DNA of 20,135 nucleotides from Pseudomonadota bacterium. Lineage in GTDB: Bacteria; Pseudomonadota; Gammaproteobacteria; Steroidobacterales; Steroidobacteraceae. The stretch covers positions 1 to 20,135 of the forward strand of contig JAKBCG010000008.1 of assembly GCA_021808035.1 (NCBI GenBank). Direction: 5' to 3'. The position numbers and the translations under genes are program-made. The notes under the pieces are model-generated. The model was given only the letters and a program-made list of their open reading frames with translations, had not been told where the DNA came from and did no database searches. This document shows positions 1-7,576 of this stretch, piece after piece. The stretch's first letter is position 1. Each line of letters begins with the position of its first letter.

Positions 1-423
1 CCAGCCCCGATGCTCACCCCGATCGTGTCGATCCCAACGGCCACCGTGATCCTCGCGGTAGCGACGATCGCGCTGCTCGCGCTCGTCATAGTCGCGCCGG
101 GCCGGTTCGTACACGTCCCGGTACCAGCGGTCGCGGACGAAGTACACCGGCCGGCCACAGGCATTGAACTGCGCGCAGTGCGCCCGCCAGTTCAGCTCAT
201 ACCCCGGCGGCACGTGCAGATACACCGGCGGCAACGCCGGTGCCGCATAGGGTGGCGGCGCCACGAGAACGGGCTGCGAGTAGATCAATTGCGGCGCCGG
301 AACATTGCCGAGGTTGATCTGCCCGTACAAGCCGGGCTGATTGAACGAGATCGACACGCCGACGTTGCCCGCGAACGCGGCCGGCGCCGCCAGCATCGCT
401 GCGACCCAGAGGAGTTTTCTCAT
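1..423 (-). CDS. Small secreted protein of unknown function, 3' end outside the window
   Basis: This reading frame opens with ATG at 423 and stays open to base 1 (141 codons), so the C-terminus lies outside the window. It begins with a clear Sec signal peptide (basic MRK, hydrophobic LLWVAAMLAAPA, cleavage probably after AFA at residue 18). The mature part starts GNVGVSISFNQPGLYGQIN, then has a Pro-rich stretch (LVAPPPYAAPALPPVYLHVP), a short conserved-looking region with two Cys (HCAQFNACGRPVYFV) and a highly charged Arg/Asp/Glu/His tail. From memory, similar exported proteins of unknown function occur in Xanthomonadaceae and Burkholderia. The protein is probably periplasmic. A GGAAG about 9 bases before the ATG may be its ribosome site. 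Reading frames on the opposite strand here are shadows. No function is proposed. Confidence 0.8.
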   Translation of the reverse strand, partial: MRKLLWVAAMLAAPAAFAGNVGVSISFNQPGLYGQINLGNVPAPQLIYSQPVLVAPPPYAAPALPPVYLHVPPGYELNWRAHCAQFNACGRPVYFVRDRWYRDVYEPARRDYDEREQRDRRYREDHGGRWDRHDRGEHRGW

Positions 424-672
424 TGATCCGCTTCCCATGATGGTTGCTCCGATTCCCGCCGAGCGCGCCGCCGGGACCCCGGTGGGTCGTCATCGAACCG
501 GCGCGGCCGGCACACCGGAAGTATCCACGCATCCCCGGCGAATAAGCGAGACTTTTTCTGCACTTTTACGCCATTTTCATGAAACGCAAACGATCGCATG
601 ACGCCATTTGGCGACAGTTGCGCGCATCGCTTGCCGCATCCTGCAAATATTGGCCGCGGCGAGCCTGCGCCC

Positions 673-720
673 CCGCCAAGCCCCGGCACCGCCAAGCCCC
701 GGCCGCGCCGGGCGCGCCCG
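673..720. repeat. 15-bp direct repeat followed by a 12-bp GC palindrome
   Basis: CCGCCAAGCCCCGGC occurs at 673-687 and again, identical, at 689-703, a 16-bp period with one base between the copies. It is followed at 709-720 by CGGGCGCGCCCG, a perfect palindrome. The block sits about 30 bp upstream of the AsmA start. It may be a small tandem duplication or a protein-binding site. It has no T-run, so it is not a standard terminator. Confidence 0.6.
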
Positions 721-739
721 TCACTCCCGCATGATCGGC

Positions 740-745
740 TATACT
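740..745 (+). promoter_or_regulatory. Candidate -10 box of the AsmA-DUF885 operon
   Basis: TATACT (5 of 6 to TATAAT) ends 6 bases before the ATG at 752. Transcription would then start at or next to the start codon, giving a leaderless or nearly leaderless mRNA. No good -35 was found at the usual distance and no Shine-Dalgarno precedes the ATG, which fits this reading but does not prove it. Confidence 0.4.
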
Positions 746-751
746 GCGCCG

Positions 752-2761
752 ATGCGGGCGATGAAGTGGATCGGTATCACGCTCGGGGCGCTGATCGTCG
801 TGGTCGTCGCCGTGCTCGGATCGATCGCGGCGTTCGTGAATCCGAACGACTACAAGCCGCAGATCGAGCAGTTCGTCGCGCAATCGACCGGACGCGAGCT
901 CTCCTTGCCCGGCGCGATCCACCTGGCGGTGTTCCCCTGGATCGCGCTGAAATTGGGATCGGCCACGCTGGGTAATCCGCCCAATTTCGGCAACGCACCG
1001 TTCGCGTCGGTGCGCGGCGCCTCGCTGCGGGTCGAGTTGCTGCCGCTGCTCCTGCATCGGCGGCTGGTGATCGGGCACGTCGAGATCGACGGCCTGGACC
1101 TGCGGCTCGAGCGCAACGCGGCCGGCCAAGGCAACTGGCAGGGCTTCGGCACCTCGTCCGGCGCCGCGGGCGCGCCGGGCGTCACGGGCGGGGCCTTCGA
1201 CGAGCTGCCGCAGCTCGCCGGCATCACCCTCACCGACGGCCGCGTCCGCTACGGCGCGCTCGTCGCCGACCACATCGATCTCGACGTCGGTCATGTCGGA
1301 CCGGGCGTCGAAGTTCCGGTCAAGCTCGCGCTGAGTCTCGCGACCCATGCCGGTGCCGCGCCGTTGCCGATCGCCGCGAATTTCGATTTCACCCCGGATG
1401 CGACGCTGCGGCGACTGCGGTTCGCGACCCTGGCGCTGCACGGCCACCTCGCCCCGCGCCTTCCCGGTACTGCGGTCGATTGGGACTTCACGGCTCCCGG
1501 GTCGAGTATCGACCTGCGCGCCGGGAGCGCGGATATCCCGCAGTTCACTTTGCACTGCGCCAATGCGCGAGTGACCGGCCACCTGCGGGCGACCGGGATA
1601 TCGACGTCACCCCGGGTCGTCGGCGGCCTGCGCCTCGATCCGCTTTCGCTGCGCGAATGGTTCGACCGGCTGGGCGTGAAACTGCCGCGGACGCGCGACG
1701 CGAAAGCCCTGACGCGTATCGCCATGACGACCGATTTCGCGTATTCGGCGCCGGCGATCCGGCTCTCGGCCCTCGATCTGCAGATCGATGACAGTGACGT
1801 CCGCGGCACGGCGACGATCACGAATCCCGCGACGCATGCGGCAACTTTCGATCTCGACGTGAACCGGATCGATCTCGACCGCTACCTGAGCCCCGAGGCC
1901 GCAAGCCCGCCGCCGGCGACCGCGACCGTGGCCGCCAGCGACCCATTGAAAGGTTTGAATCTGCATGGATCGCTCACGATCGGTGATCTCGGCGTCGCGG
2001 GACTCGCACTCACCCGGGTGCATATCGGCGTGGCGGCCGGCGGCGGAATCCTGACGCTCGCGCCGGCGAATGCGGCACTCTACGGCGGCAGTGCCACGGG
2101 CCGGGTCACGATCGACGACCGCACGGCGGTCCGCGGCACGCAGGTCTCCCTGGACCTCGCGGGCGTCGACGTCGCCCGGCTGCTGCAGGATTTCGCGAAG
2201 ACCCGACGGCTCTCGGGCCGCGCCGACCTCCGCATGAACGTGACGACCCGGGGCGAGGGGACGAATGCGATGCTGCGCAGCCTCGACGGGCACGTCGCGG
2301 CGAACGTGACCGGCGGCGCGCTCGAAGGCGTCGACCTGTGGTCGGACGTCGATCACGCGATCGAACTGTGGCGCCACCACACGCTGTCGACGAGTTCCGG
2401 CTCGGGACGCACGCCGTTCGATGCGCTCTCGGCCTCGGCGACCCTCGTCGACGGCGTCGCGACCACGAAGGACCTCGTGATCTCGTCACGGAACCTGCGC
2501 GTGACGGGGGCCGGCACGACGAACCTGCCGACGCGCGCGATCGCCTATCGTCTGCAGGTCAGGCTCCTCGGCTCCGCGACGACGAGCGCGCCGCCGCTCG
2601 CCGATGTGCCGGTCACGGTCACCGGCACGCTGGCCGCCCCGAAGTTCAGCCCGGACATCGCGGGACTCGCGAAGGTTCAACTCGGCCAGCAACTGCGTCG
2701 GCGCGGCGACGCGCTGAAGAAGAAGCTCGAAGAGAAATTGAAGCGCCTGCTCGGTCACTAG
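752..2761 (+). CDS. AsmA-family envelope protein
   Basis: The 669-residue protein has one N-terminal membrane segment (about residues 5-29), followed by NPNDYKPQIEQFVAQSTGRELSL. That is the classic AsmA start: a membrane anchor, then a short helix and the beginning of a long beta-rich periplasmic domain. A C-terminal AsmA-type domain starts near residue 455 (GTQVSLDLAGVDVARLLQDF at about 462, then LSGRADLRMNVTTRGEG and SLDGHVAANVTGGALEGVDL). The last 25 residues are strongly basic (LKKKLEEKLKRLLGH). AsmA proteins are inner-membrane-anchored and linked to outer-membrane assembly and lipid transport between membranes; length is near the E. coli protein (about 617). ATG at 752 was chosen over the upstream extension because the membrane anchor follows directly; ATG at 761 is an alternative. 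Antisense frames across it are codon-bias artefacts. Confidence 0.88.
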   Translation: MRAMKWIGITLGALIVVVVAVLGSIAAFVNPNDYKPQIEQFVAQSTGRELSLPGAIHLAVFPWIALKLGSATLGNPPNFGNAPFASVRGASLRVELLPLLLHRRLVIGHVEIDGLDLRLERNAAGQGNWQGFGTSSGAAGAPGVTGGAFDELPQLAGITLTDGRVRYGALVADHIDLDVGHVGPGVEVPVKLALSLATHAGAAPLPIAANFDFTPDATLRRLRFATLALHGHLAPRLPGTAVDWDFTAPGSSIDLRAGSADIPQFTLHCANARVTGHLRATGISTSPRVVGGLRLDPLSLREWFDRLGVKLPRTRDAKALTRIAMTTDFAYSAPAIRLSALDLQIDDSDVRGTATITNPATHAATFDLDVNRIDLDRYLSPEAASPPPATATVAASDPLKGLNLHGSLTIGDLGVAGLALTRVHIGVAAGGGILTLAPANAALYGGSATGRVTIDDRTAVRGTQVSLDLAGVDVARLLQDFAKTRRLSGRADLRMNVTTRGEGTNAMLRSLDGHVAANVTGGALEGVDLWSDVDHAIELWRHHTLSTSSGSGRTPFDALSASATLVDGVATTKDLVISSRNLRVTGAGTTNLPTRAIAYRLQVRLLGSATTSAPPLADVPVTVTGTLAAPKFSPDIAGLAKVQLGQQLRRRGDALKKKLEEKLKRLLGH

Positions 2762-2777
2762 CGAGGGCTGGAATCGA

Positions 2778-4637
2778 ATGCGAATCTCACGATCCATCGG
2801 CGCGGTGGCGGCGCTGGCGCCGCTGCTCGCGATCGCGGCATCCACGCCTCCCGCCGCACCCGCACCGCAGGCGGCACCCGCCGTGCACGGCGACACGGCG
2901 GCGGCGACCAGCGCGTTGCATCGCCTGTTCCGGCACGACTGGAATCGCCAGATGCGCGAGCACCCGTTGACCGCATCCGATCTTGGCGACCGCCGCTTCA
3001 ACGACCGCTGGCCCGACCGCAGCCTCGCGGCGATCGAGCGCGCCCACGCCGCGGACGCGAACGCCCTCGCCGCGCTGCGCCGGATCGACCGCGCGGCACT
3101 CGATCCGCAGGATCGAATCAGTTACGACCTGTTCGAGTGGCAGCACGAGGATGCTGAGGACGCGTACCGCTTCCACGAATACCTGTTCCCGCTGAACCAG
3201 CTCGGCGGCATCCAGACCGCCGGCGATTACGCGCAGACGCTGCGATTCGCGACCGCGAAGGACTACGCCGACTGGTTGCACCGCCTGCAGACCTTCGGCA
3301 CCTACATGGACCAGACGATCGCGCTGTTGCGGCTCGGGATCGCCGAGGGCTACACGCTGCCGCGCGTCGTCGCCGCGCGCATCCCGCCGCAGATCGCCCT
3401 GAACGTCGTCGCCGACCCGACGCGCAGTCCATTCTACGCACCATTCGCGAAGATCCCCTCGACCGTGGATGCGGCCGATGCGCATCGGCTGCGCGTCGCC
3501 GCGCGCGGCGCGATTGCGACCGTCGTCGTGCCCGCCTATCGCCGACTCGGGCGCTTCTTCGCCGAGGACTACCTGCCCCATTGCCGGACGAGCATCGCGG
3601 CCGACGCGTTGCCGGACGGACCGGCGTACTACGCCTACCTCGTGCGCCACTTCACGACGACGAACCTGACGCCGGCCGAGGTGCATGCGATCGGTGTCGC
3701 TAAAGTCGCGCAGATCCACCGCCAGATGCTCGCGATCATCCGTCAGGTGCACTTCGCGGGGGGCTTCCAGGCGTTCCTGCGATACCTTCGCACCTCGCCG
3801 CGCTTCTATTACCGCAAGCCCGCGCATCTGCTCGAGGCCTACGAAGCACAGGCGAAGATCATCGATCCGTTGTTGGTCACGGAATTCCACCGGCTGCCGC
3901 GGATTCCCTGGGGAATCAAGGTGATCCCGGCCGACCAGGCGCCGAACACCTATCCGGCGTACTCGTATCCGCCCGCCGCGGACGGCAGCCGCGCCGCCTA
4001 CATGTTCGTGAACCTGTACAAGCCCCAAACGCGGCCGAAATACGAGATCCCGGTCCTCACCTGCCACGAAGGCCGGCCGGGCCATGCACTGCAACTGTCC
4101 TTGGCGACCGAGATGCGCGGGTTGCCGAAGTTCAGGCGCTTCGGTTACTACAACGCCTACGGAGAGGGCTGGGCGCTCTACGCCGAGGTGCTGTGCGGCG
4201 AGATGGGCGTCTACCGGACGCCCTACCAGCGGTTCGGTGCGCTGTCCTATCAAAGCTGGCGCGCGGTGCGTCTGGTCGTGGACACCGGCATTCACTCGGA
4301 GGGGTGGACTCGGCAGCAGGCCGTCGACTACATGAAGGCGAACACGGCCTTGAGCGACCAGAACATCCAGACCGAGGTCGACCGGTACATCGCCTGGCCC
4401 GGGCAGTCGCTGTCGTACATGATCGGCGAGATGACGATCCTGAAGCTGCGCGCCGAAGCGCGGAGCGCACTCGGCGCCCGCTTCGACATCAAGGCGTTCA
4501 ACGACGAGATCTTGTCCGGCGGCACGCTGCCGATGAGCGTGTTAATCCGCGCGGTCCATGCGTGGATCGCGCGCACCGCAGCCGCCGCGCCCGCGGAGGC
4601 ACCGGTCCGCGGGACGGTGCGCCCGGACCGACGCTGA
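2778..4637 (+). CDS. Secreted DUF885-family zinc-peptidase-like protein
   Basis: The 619-residue protein starts with a Sec signal peptide (MRISRSIGAVAALAPLLAIAAS) and an Ala/Pro linker, so it is probably periplasmic. The remainder matches the DUF885 family over its whole length. HEGRPGH at residues 430-436 is the HExxPGH-type metal motif, and GEGWALYAE at 462-470 carries the downstream conserved Glu. Family members are thought to be zinc-dependent peptidases, often with unknown substrates. The more usual motif ends PGHHxQ; here it is PGHALQ, so the second His is Ala, while the expected ligands H430, H436 and a Glu near 463 or 470 remain. It begins 16 bases after the AsmA stop, with GAGG about 11 bases before the ATG, suggesting cotranscription. 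The substrate cannot be predicted. Confidence 0.87.
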   Translation: MRISRSIGAVAALAPLLAIAASTPPAAPAPQAAPAVHGDTAAATSALHRLFRHDWNRQMREHPLTASDLGDRRFNDRWPDRSLAAIERAHAADANALAALRRIDRAALDPQDRISYDLFEWQHEDAEDAYRFHEYLFPLNQLGGIQTAGDYAQTLRFATAKDYADWLHRLQTFGTYMDQTIALLRLGIAEGYTLPRVVAARIPPQIALNVVADPTRSPFYAPFAKIPSTVDAADAHRLRVAARGAIATVVVPAYRRLGRFFAEDYLPHCRTSIAADALPDGPAYYAYLVRHFTTTNLTPAEVHAIGVAKVAQIHRQMLAIIRQVHFAGGFQAFLRYLRTSPRFYYRKPAHLLEAYEAQAKIIDPLLVTEFHRLPRIPWGIKVIPADQAPNTYPAYSYPPAADGSRAAYMFVNLYKPQTRPKYEIPVLTCHEGRPGHALQLSLATEMRGLPKFRRFGYYNAYGEGWALYAEVLCGEMGVYRTPYQRFGALSYQSWRAVRLVVDTGIHSEGWTRQQAVDYMKANTALSDQNIQTEVDRYIAWPGQSLSYMIGEMTILKLRAEARSALGARFDIKAFNDEILSGGTLPMSVLIRAVHAWIARTAAAAPAEAPVRGTVRPDRR

Positions 4638-4661
4638 CGCGAGGTTCCGCGACCGCGCCCT

Positions 4662-5996
4662 TCAACGCGCCGCGACGACCGCGCTCGCCTCGAGGAGGCT
4701 GGTCTCGAGGATTTCGACCGCCTCGTCGACGTCGCTCCGGGAGATCATCAACGGCGGCATGAAGCGCACGGTGCTCTGCCCGCACGAGAGCAGGATCAGG
4801 CCGTTCTCGAACGCGCGACGGATCAGCGCATCGCACAACGCCCGCGCCGGTTCCCGGCCCGCACGATCGACCACCAGTTCCATGCCGATCATCAAGCCCC
4901 GCCCACGCACCTCGCCGATCACGGCATGCCGCGCCATCAGCGCGCGCAGTCGATCCATGAAGTAGGTACCGACGCTCGCAGCGTTGGCGCAATACTCACG
5001 CTCGACGAGATCGAGTGTCGCCAAGGCCGCCGCGCAACACACCGGGTTCCCGCCGTAGGTGTTGCCGTGCGCCCCCCGCGTCCATTTCGACATGATCGAC
5101 GCCTTCGCGACCACCATGCCGATCGGCATGCCGCTGCCGAGGCCCTTCGCGAGCGTCATCACGTCGGGCACGACCTCCCAGTGCTGGCACGCGAACATCT
5201 TGCCCGTCCGGCCGACGCCGGATTGGACCTCGTCGAATATCAGCAGGATGCCGTGCCGGTCACACAGGGCACGCAGGCCGGCGAGAAATCCGTCCGGCGG
5301 GACGAGATATCCCCCCTCGCCCTGGATCGGCTCCACTAGGATCGCCGCGACCTCGCTCGGCGGCACGTTGCTCGCGAACAGGACGTCCTCGATGTACCGC
5401 AGCACCGCACGGCCCTGATCTGCTCCCGCGAACAGCGGCCGATAATCGTTCGGATACGGGACGTGGGTGACACCCGGCATCGTCGGGAAGAAGCCCTTTT
5501 GCTGGGTGTACTTGCTCGAGGTGAACGACAACGATCCCATCGTGCGGCCGTGGAAGCCGCCGAGGAACCCGATGAACCGCGGACGTCCCGTCACGTACCG
5601 CGCGAGCTTCAGTGCGCCCTCGACGGCCTCGGTGCCGGACTGCGCATAGAAACTCATCACCGGTTCGTGCATCGGCGCGAGATCGTTGATCCGCTCCCCG
5701 AGCCGGACTTGCCCTTCGTGCCAATAATCGGACGAGATGTGCAGGAACTTCTCAGCGGCGTCCTTGATCGCCTGCACCACCTGCGGGTGACTGTGGCCGG
5801 TGCTGCAGACCGCGATCCCGGCCGCGAAGTCGAGGAACCGGTTGCCGTCGACGTCCCAGATCTCGGCACCCCGGCCGTGCGACATCACGAACGGATAGTC
5901 GCGCGGATAGGACGGCGAGACGACCTTCGCGTCCCGCGCGAGCAGCGCGCGCGCCTTCGGTCCCGGCAATTCGGTCACGATGCGTTGGGTCTTCAT
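4662..5996 (-). CDS. Class-III (GABA/ornithine-type) aminotransferase, third gene of the catabolic cassette
   Basis: This 444-residue PLP enzyme has every class-III landmark: SGTEAVEGALK for phosphate binding, GFHGRTMGSLS, Asp255 in FDEVQSGVGRTG, and the Schiff-base Lys284 in TLAKGLGSGMP. The N-terminal MKTQRIVTELPGPKARALL and STGHSHPQVV..FLHISSDYWHE resemble the acetylornithine/4-aminobutyrate/ornithine aminotransferase group. It should transfer a terminal amino group (GABA, ornithine, lysine or similar) to 2-oxoglutarate or pyruvate. ATG at 5996 was chosen because GGAG lies 6 bases upstream at 6003-6006. ATG at 6014, which overlaps the preceding stop as ATGA, would add six residues (MTSEIE). 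The gene ends 24 bases from the convergent DUF885 gene with no clear terminator between. Class membership is firm; substrate is inferred. Confidence 0.88.
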   Translation of the reverse strand: MKTQRIVTELPGPKARALLARDAKVVSPSYPRDYPFVMSHGRGAEIWDVDGNRFLDFAAGIAVCSTGHSHPQVVQAIKDAAEKFLHISSDYWHEGQVRLGERINDLAPMHEPVMSFYAQSGTEAVEGALKLARYVTGRPRFIGFLGGFHGRTMGSLSFTSSKYTQQKGFFPTMPGVTHVPYPNDYRPLFAGADQGRAVLRYIEDVLFASNVPPSEVAAILVEPIQGEGGYLVPPDGFLAGLRALCDRHGILLIFDEVQSGVGRTGKMFACQHWEVVPDVMTLAKGLGSGMPIGMVVAKASIMSKWTRGAHGNTYGGNPVCCAAALATLDLVEREYCANAASVGTYFMDRLRALMARHAVIGEVRGRGLMIGMELVVDRAGREPARALCDALIRRAFENGLILLSCGQSTVRFMPPLMISRSDVDEAVEILETSLLEASAVVAAR

Positions 5997-6010
5997 CTCG
6001 ATCTCCGAAG

Positions 6011-7576
6011 TCATTCCACCACGGTCTGCGACTGCTCGCGCAGGTACTGCGGAAGGTAGTAAAAGGATCCGATCGCCTTGTTCGTCGAGCCCGACCCCTT
6101 CCAGCCGCTGAACGCCTGGTACCAGGGCCACGCCCCCGTCGTCGCGCCCTGCGGGCGATTCACGTACACGGTGCCCGCCTCGATGTGCTCGAGGAAATGC
6201 TCGACGTCGGCCGCGTCACCGTAGCATCCCGCGGTGAGGCCGAGCGACGACGCATTCGCGCGCGCGACGCCCTCGGCGAAGCTCGCGACCGTCGCGACCA
6301 TCAAGATCGGGAGGAACAGTTCGCGCTCGTACAGCGGATGGTCGGACGGCGCCGTCGCGATCGTCGGCGCGACGTAACACCCGGCGCCGAGCGCGCCCGC
6401 GTCGAGCCGACGGCCGCCCTCGAGGATCCGCGCGCCCCGCGTACCGAGTTCGCGCGCGAAACCCAGGTAACTCTCGACCGCCCGCTCGTTGATCACCGGT
6501 CCCATCCAATGATCGCGGTGCGTCGGATCGCCGATGCGCAGCGCCCGCGTCGCCTCGACGAGCCGCTCGATCAGCTGCGACGCGAGCGACTCGACGACGT
6601 AGACCCGCGAAAGCGCCGAGCACTTCTGACCACTGAGGCCGAACGCGGAACGCACGATGCCCGGCACCGCACGATCCAGATCCGCCGCCGCGCCGACGAT
6701 GCACGCGTTCTTGCCACCCATCTCGGCGATGCAGGGTCGCGGCCATGCGCCCGCGACCATGCGTCGACACAGGTCCATGCCCACCGCGTGCGATCCGGTG
6801 AACGTGATCCCGGCGAGGTCCGGATGCGCGACCAGTGCCTCGCCCGCCTCGGCGCCGCTGCCGGTCACGAGATTGAACACGCCCGGCGGGAAGCCCGCGT
6901 CGCGGATGCAATCCGCGAGCAGCCGCGTCGCCCACGGCGTGTCGGTCGCGCCCTTCGCGACCACGGTGTTGCCCGTGACCAGCGCGGCCGCGGTCGGCCC
7001 GCCGGCGAGCGCGAGCGGAAAATTGAACGGCGAGATCACCGCCCAGACGCCATGGGGCTTCAGCACGCTGCGGTTGCGCGAGCGCGGTCCCTTGACCGGG
7101 TCGTCGGCGAGCACCCGATCGAATCCACCGTGACGCAGGAAATCCTCGGCATACCCGCTGAAGAAATCCGCGGTCTCCTGGGTCTCGCCGAGCGCCTCCA
7201 TCCGATTCTTGCCAACCTCGAGGCTGAGCGCCGCGGCGATTGAATAGACCCGCTCCTCGATGAGCGCCGCGACGCGCTTCGACAAGCGGACCCGTTCCGC
7301 GATCGGCGTCGCACGCCACGCCGGGAAGGCGGCCTTCGCCGCCGCGACCGCGGCCGCGACCTGGGTCCGATCCGCGGTCGCGAACCGCCCGAGCCGCGTG
7401 CCGTCGATCGGACTGCGATCCTCGACGACGCCCGCGCCGTCCACGTCGCGACCGCCGATGTGCAATGGATGGGAGGCGCCGAGCGCGGCCCGCACGTCGC
7501 GGAGTGCCGCCTCGAAGCGCCGGTGCATTTCCTCCGGCGGATCGAACATCGTCGAATAGGTCAGCTTGAAGCTCAT
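6011..7576 (-). CDS. Aldehyde dehydrogenase, 1-pyrroline-5-carboxylate dehydrogenase-like
   Basis: The 521-residue NAD(P)-dependent aldehyde dehydrogenase has catalytic Cys319 in SGQKCSALS, the general-base Glu285 in AEMGGKN, and the cofactor motif FTGSHAVG. Length and signature segments fit the glutamate-semialdehyde (P5C) dehydrogenase branch: EVGKNRMEALGE, NRSVLKPHGVWAVISPFNFP and the C-terminal GWKGSGSTNKAIGSFYYLPQ, which lies where P5C dehydrogenases hold the substrate carboxylate. It should oxidise a semialdehyde such as glutamate or aminoadipate semialdehyde to the acid. The gene overlaps the upstream aminotransferase by 4 bases (stop and start share ATGA at 7573-7576). GGGGAG is 11 bases before the ATG. 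Lying between two aminotransferases, it probably oxidises the aldehyde they produce. Exact substrate is not shown by the sequence. Confidence 0.88.
   Translation of the reverse strand: MSFKLTYSTMFDPPEEMHRRFEAALRDVRAALGASHPLHIGGRDVDGAGVVEDRSPIDGTRLGRFATADRTQVAAAVAAAKAAFPAWRATPIAERVRLSKRVAALIEERVYSIAAALSLEVGKNRMEALGETQETADFFSGYAEDFLRHGGFDRVLADDPVKGPRSRNRSVLKPHGVWAVISPFNFPLALAGGPTAAALVTGNTVVAKGATDTPWATRLLADCIRDAGFPPGVFNLVTGSGAEAGEALVAHPDLAGITFTGSHAVGMDLCRRMVAGAWPRPCIAEMGGKNACIVGAAADLDRAVPGIVRSAFGLSGQKCSALSRVYVVESLASQLIERLVEATRALRIGDPTHRDHWMGPVINERAVESYLGFARELGTRGARILEGGRRLDAGALGAGCYVAPTIATAPSDHPLYERELFLPILMVATVASFAEGVARANASSLGLTAGCYGDAADVEHFLEHIEAGTVYVNRPQGATTGAWPWYQAFSGWKGSGSTNKAIGSFYYLPQYLREQSQTVVE

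Larger units (their letters stand above)
424..751. other. Divergent intergenic region between the left-edge secreted protein and the AsmA gene
   Basis: These 328 bases contain no credible gene; the small frames here lack family features. The part near 541-600 is AT-richer than its surroundings (runs of T near 554-558 and 577-580) and holds the 8-bp palindrome TTCATGAA. CGCCA-TT-TGGCG at 602-613 is a short inverted repeat. A 15-bp direct repeat and a 12-bp GC palindrome lie at 673-720 and are listed separately. A possible -10 for the AsmA gene is at 740-745. GATACT, read on the minus strand at 520-525, is a weak candidate -10 for the left gene, without a convincing -35. Confidence 0.5.

Noticed and set aside
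420..695. A 91-codon minus-strand open frame in the left intergenic region
   Set aside because: It has no recognisable motif or ribosome site, overlaps the start of the secreted protein, and has shadow-like composition.
2787..4295. A 502-codon open frame antisense to the DUF885 gene
   Set aside because: Its protein is Arg/Gln/Gly-rich with no family features, and it mirrors a well-supported gene. Such frames arise from high-GC third positions.
4638..4661. Search for a terminator between the convergent DUF885 and aminotransferase genes
   Set aside because: Only 4-bp CGCG pairings are present, too weak to call.
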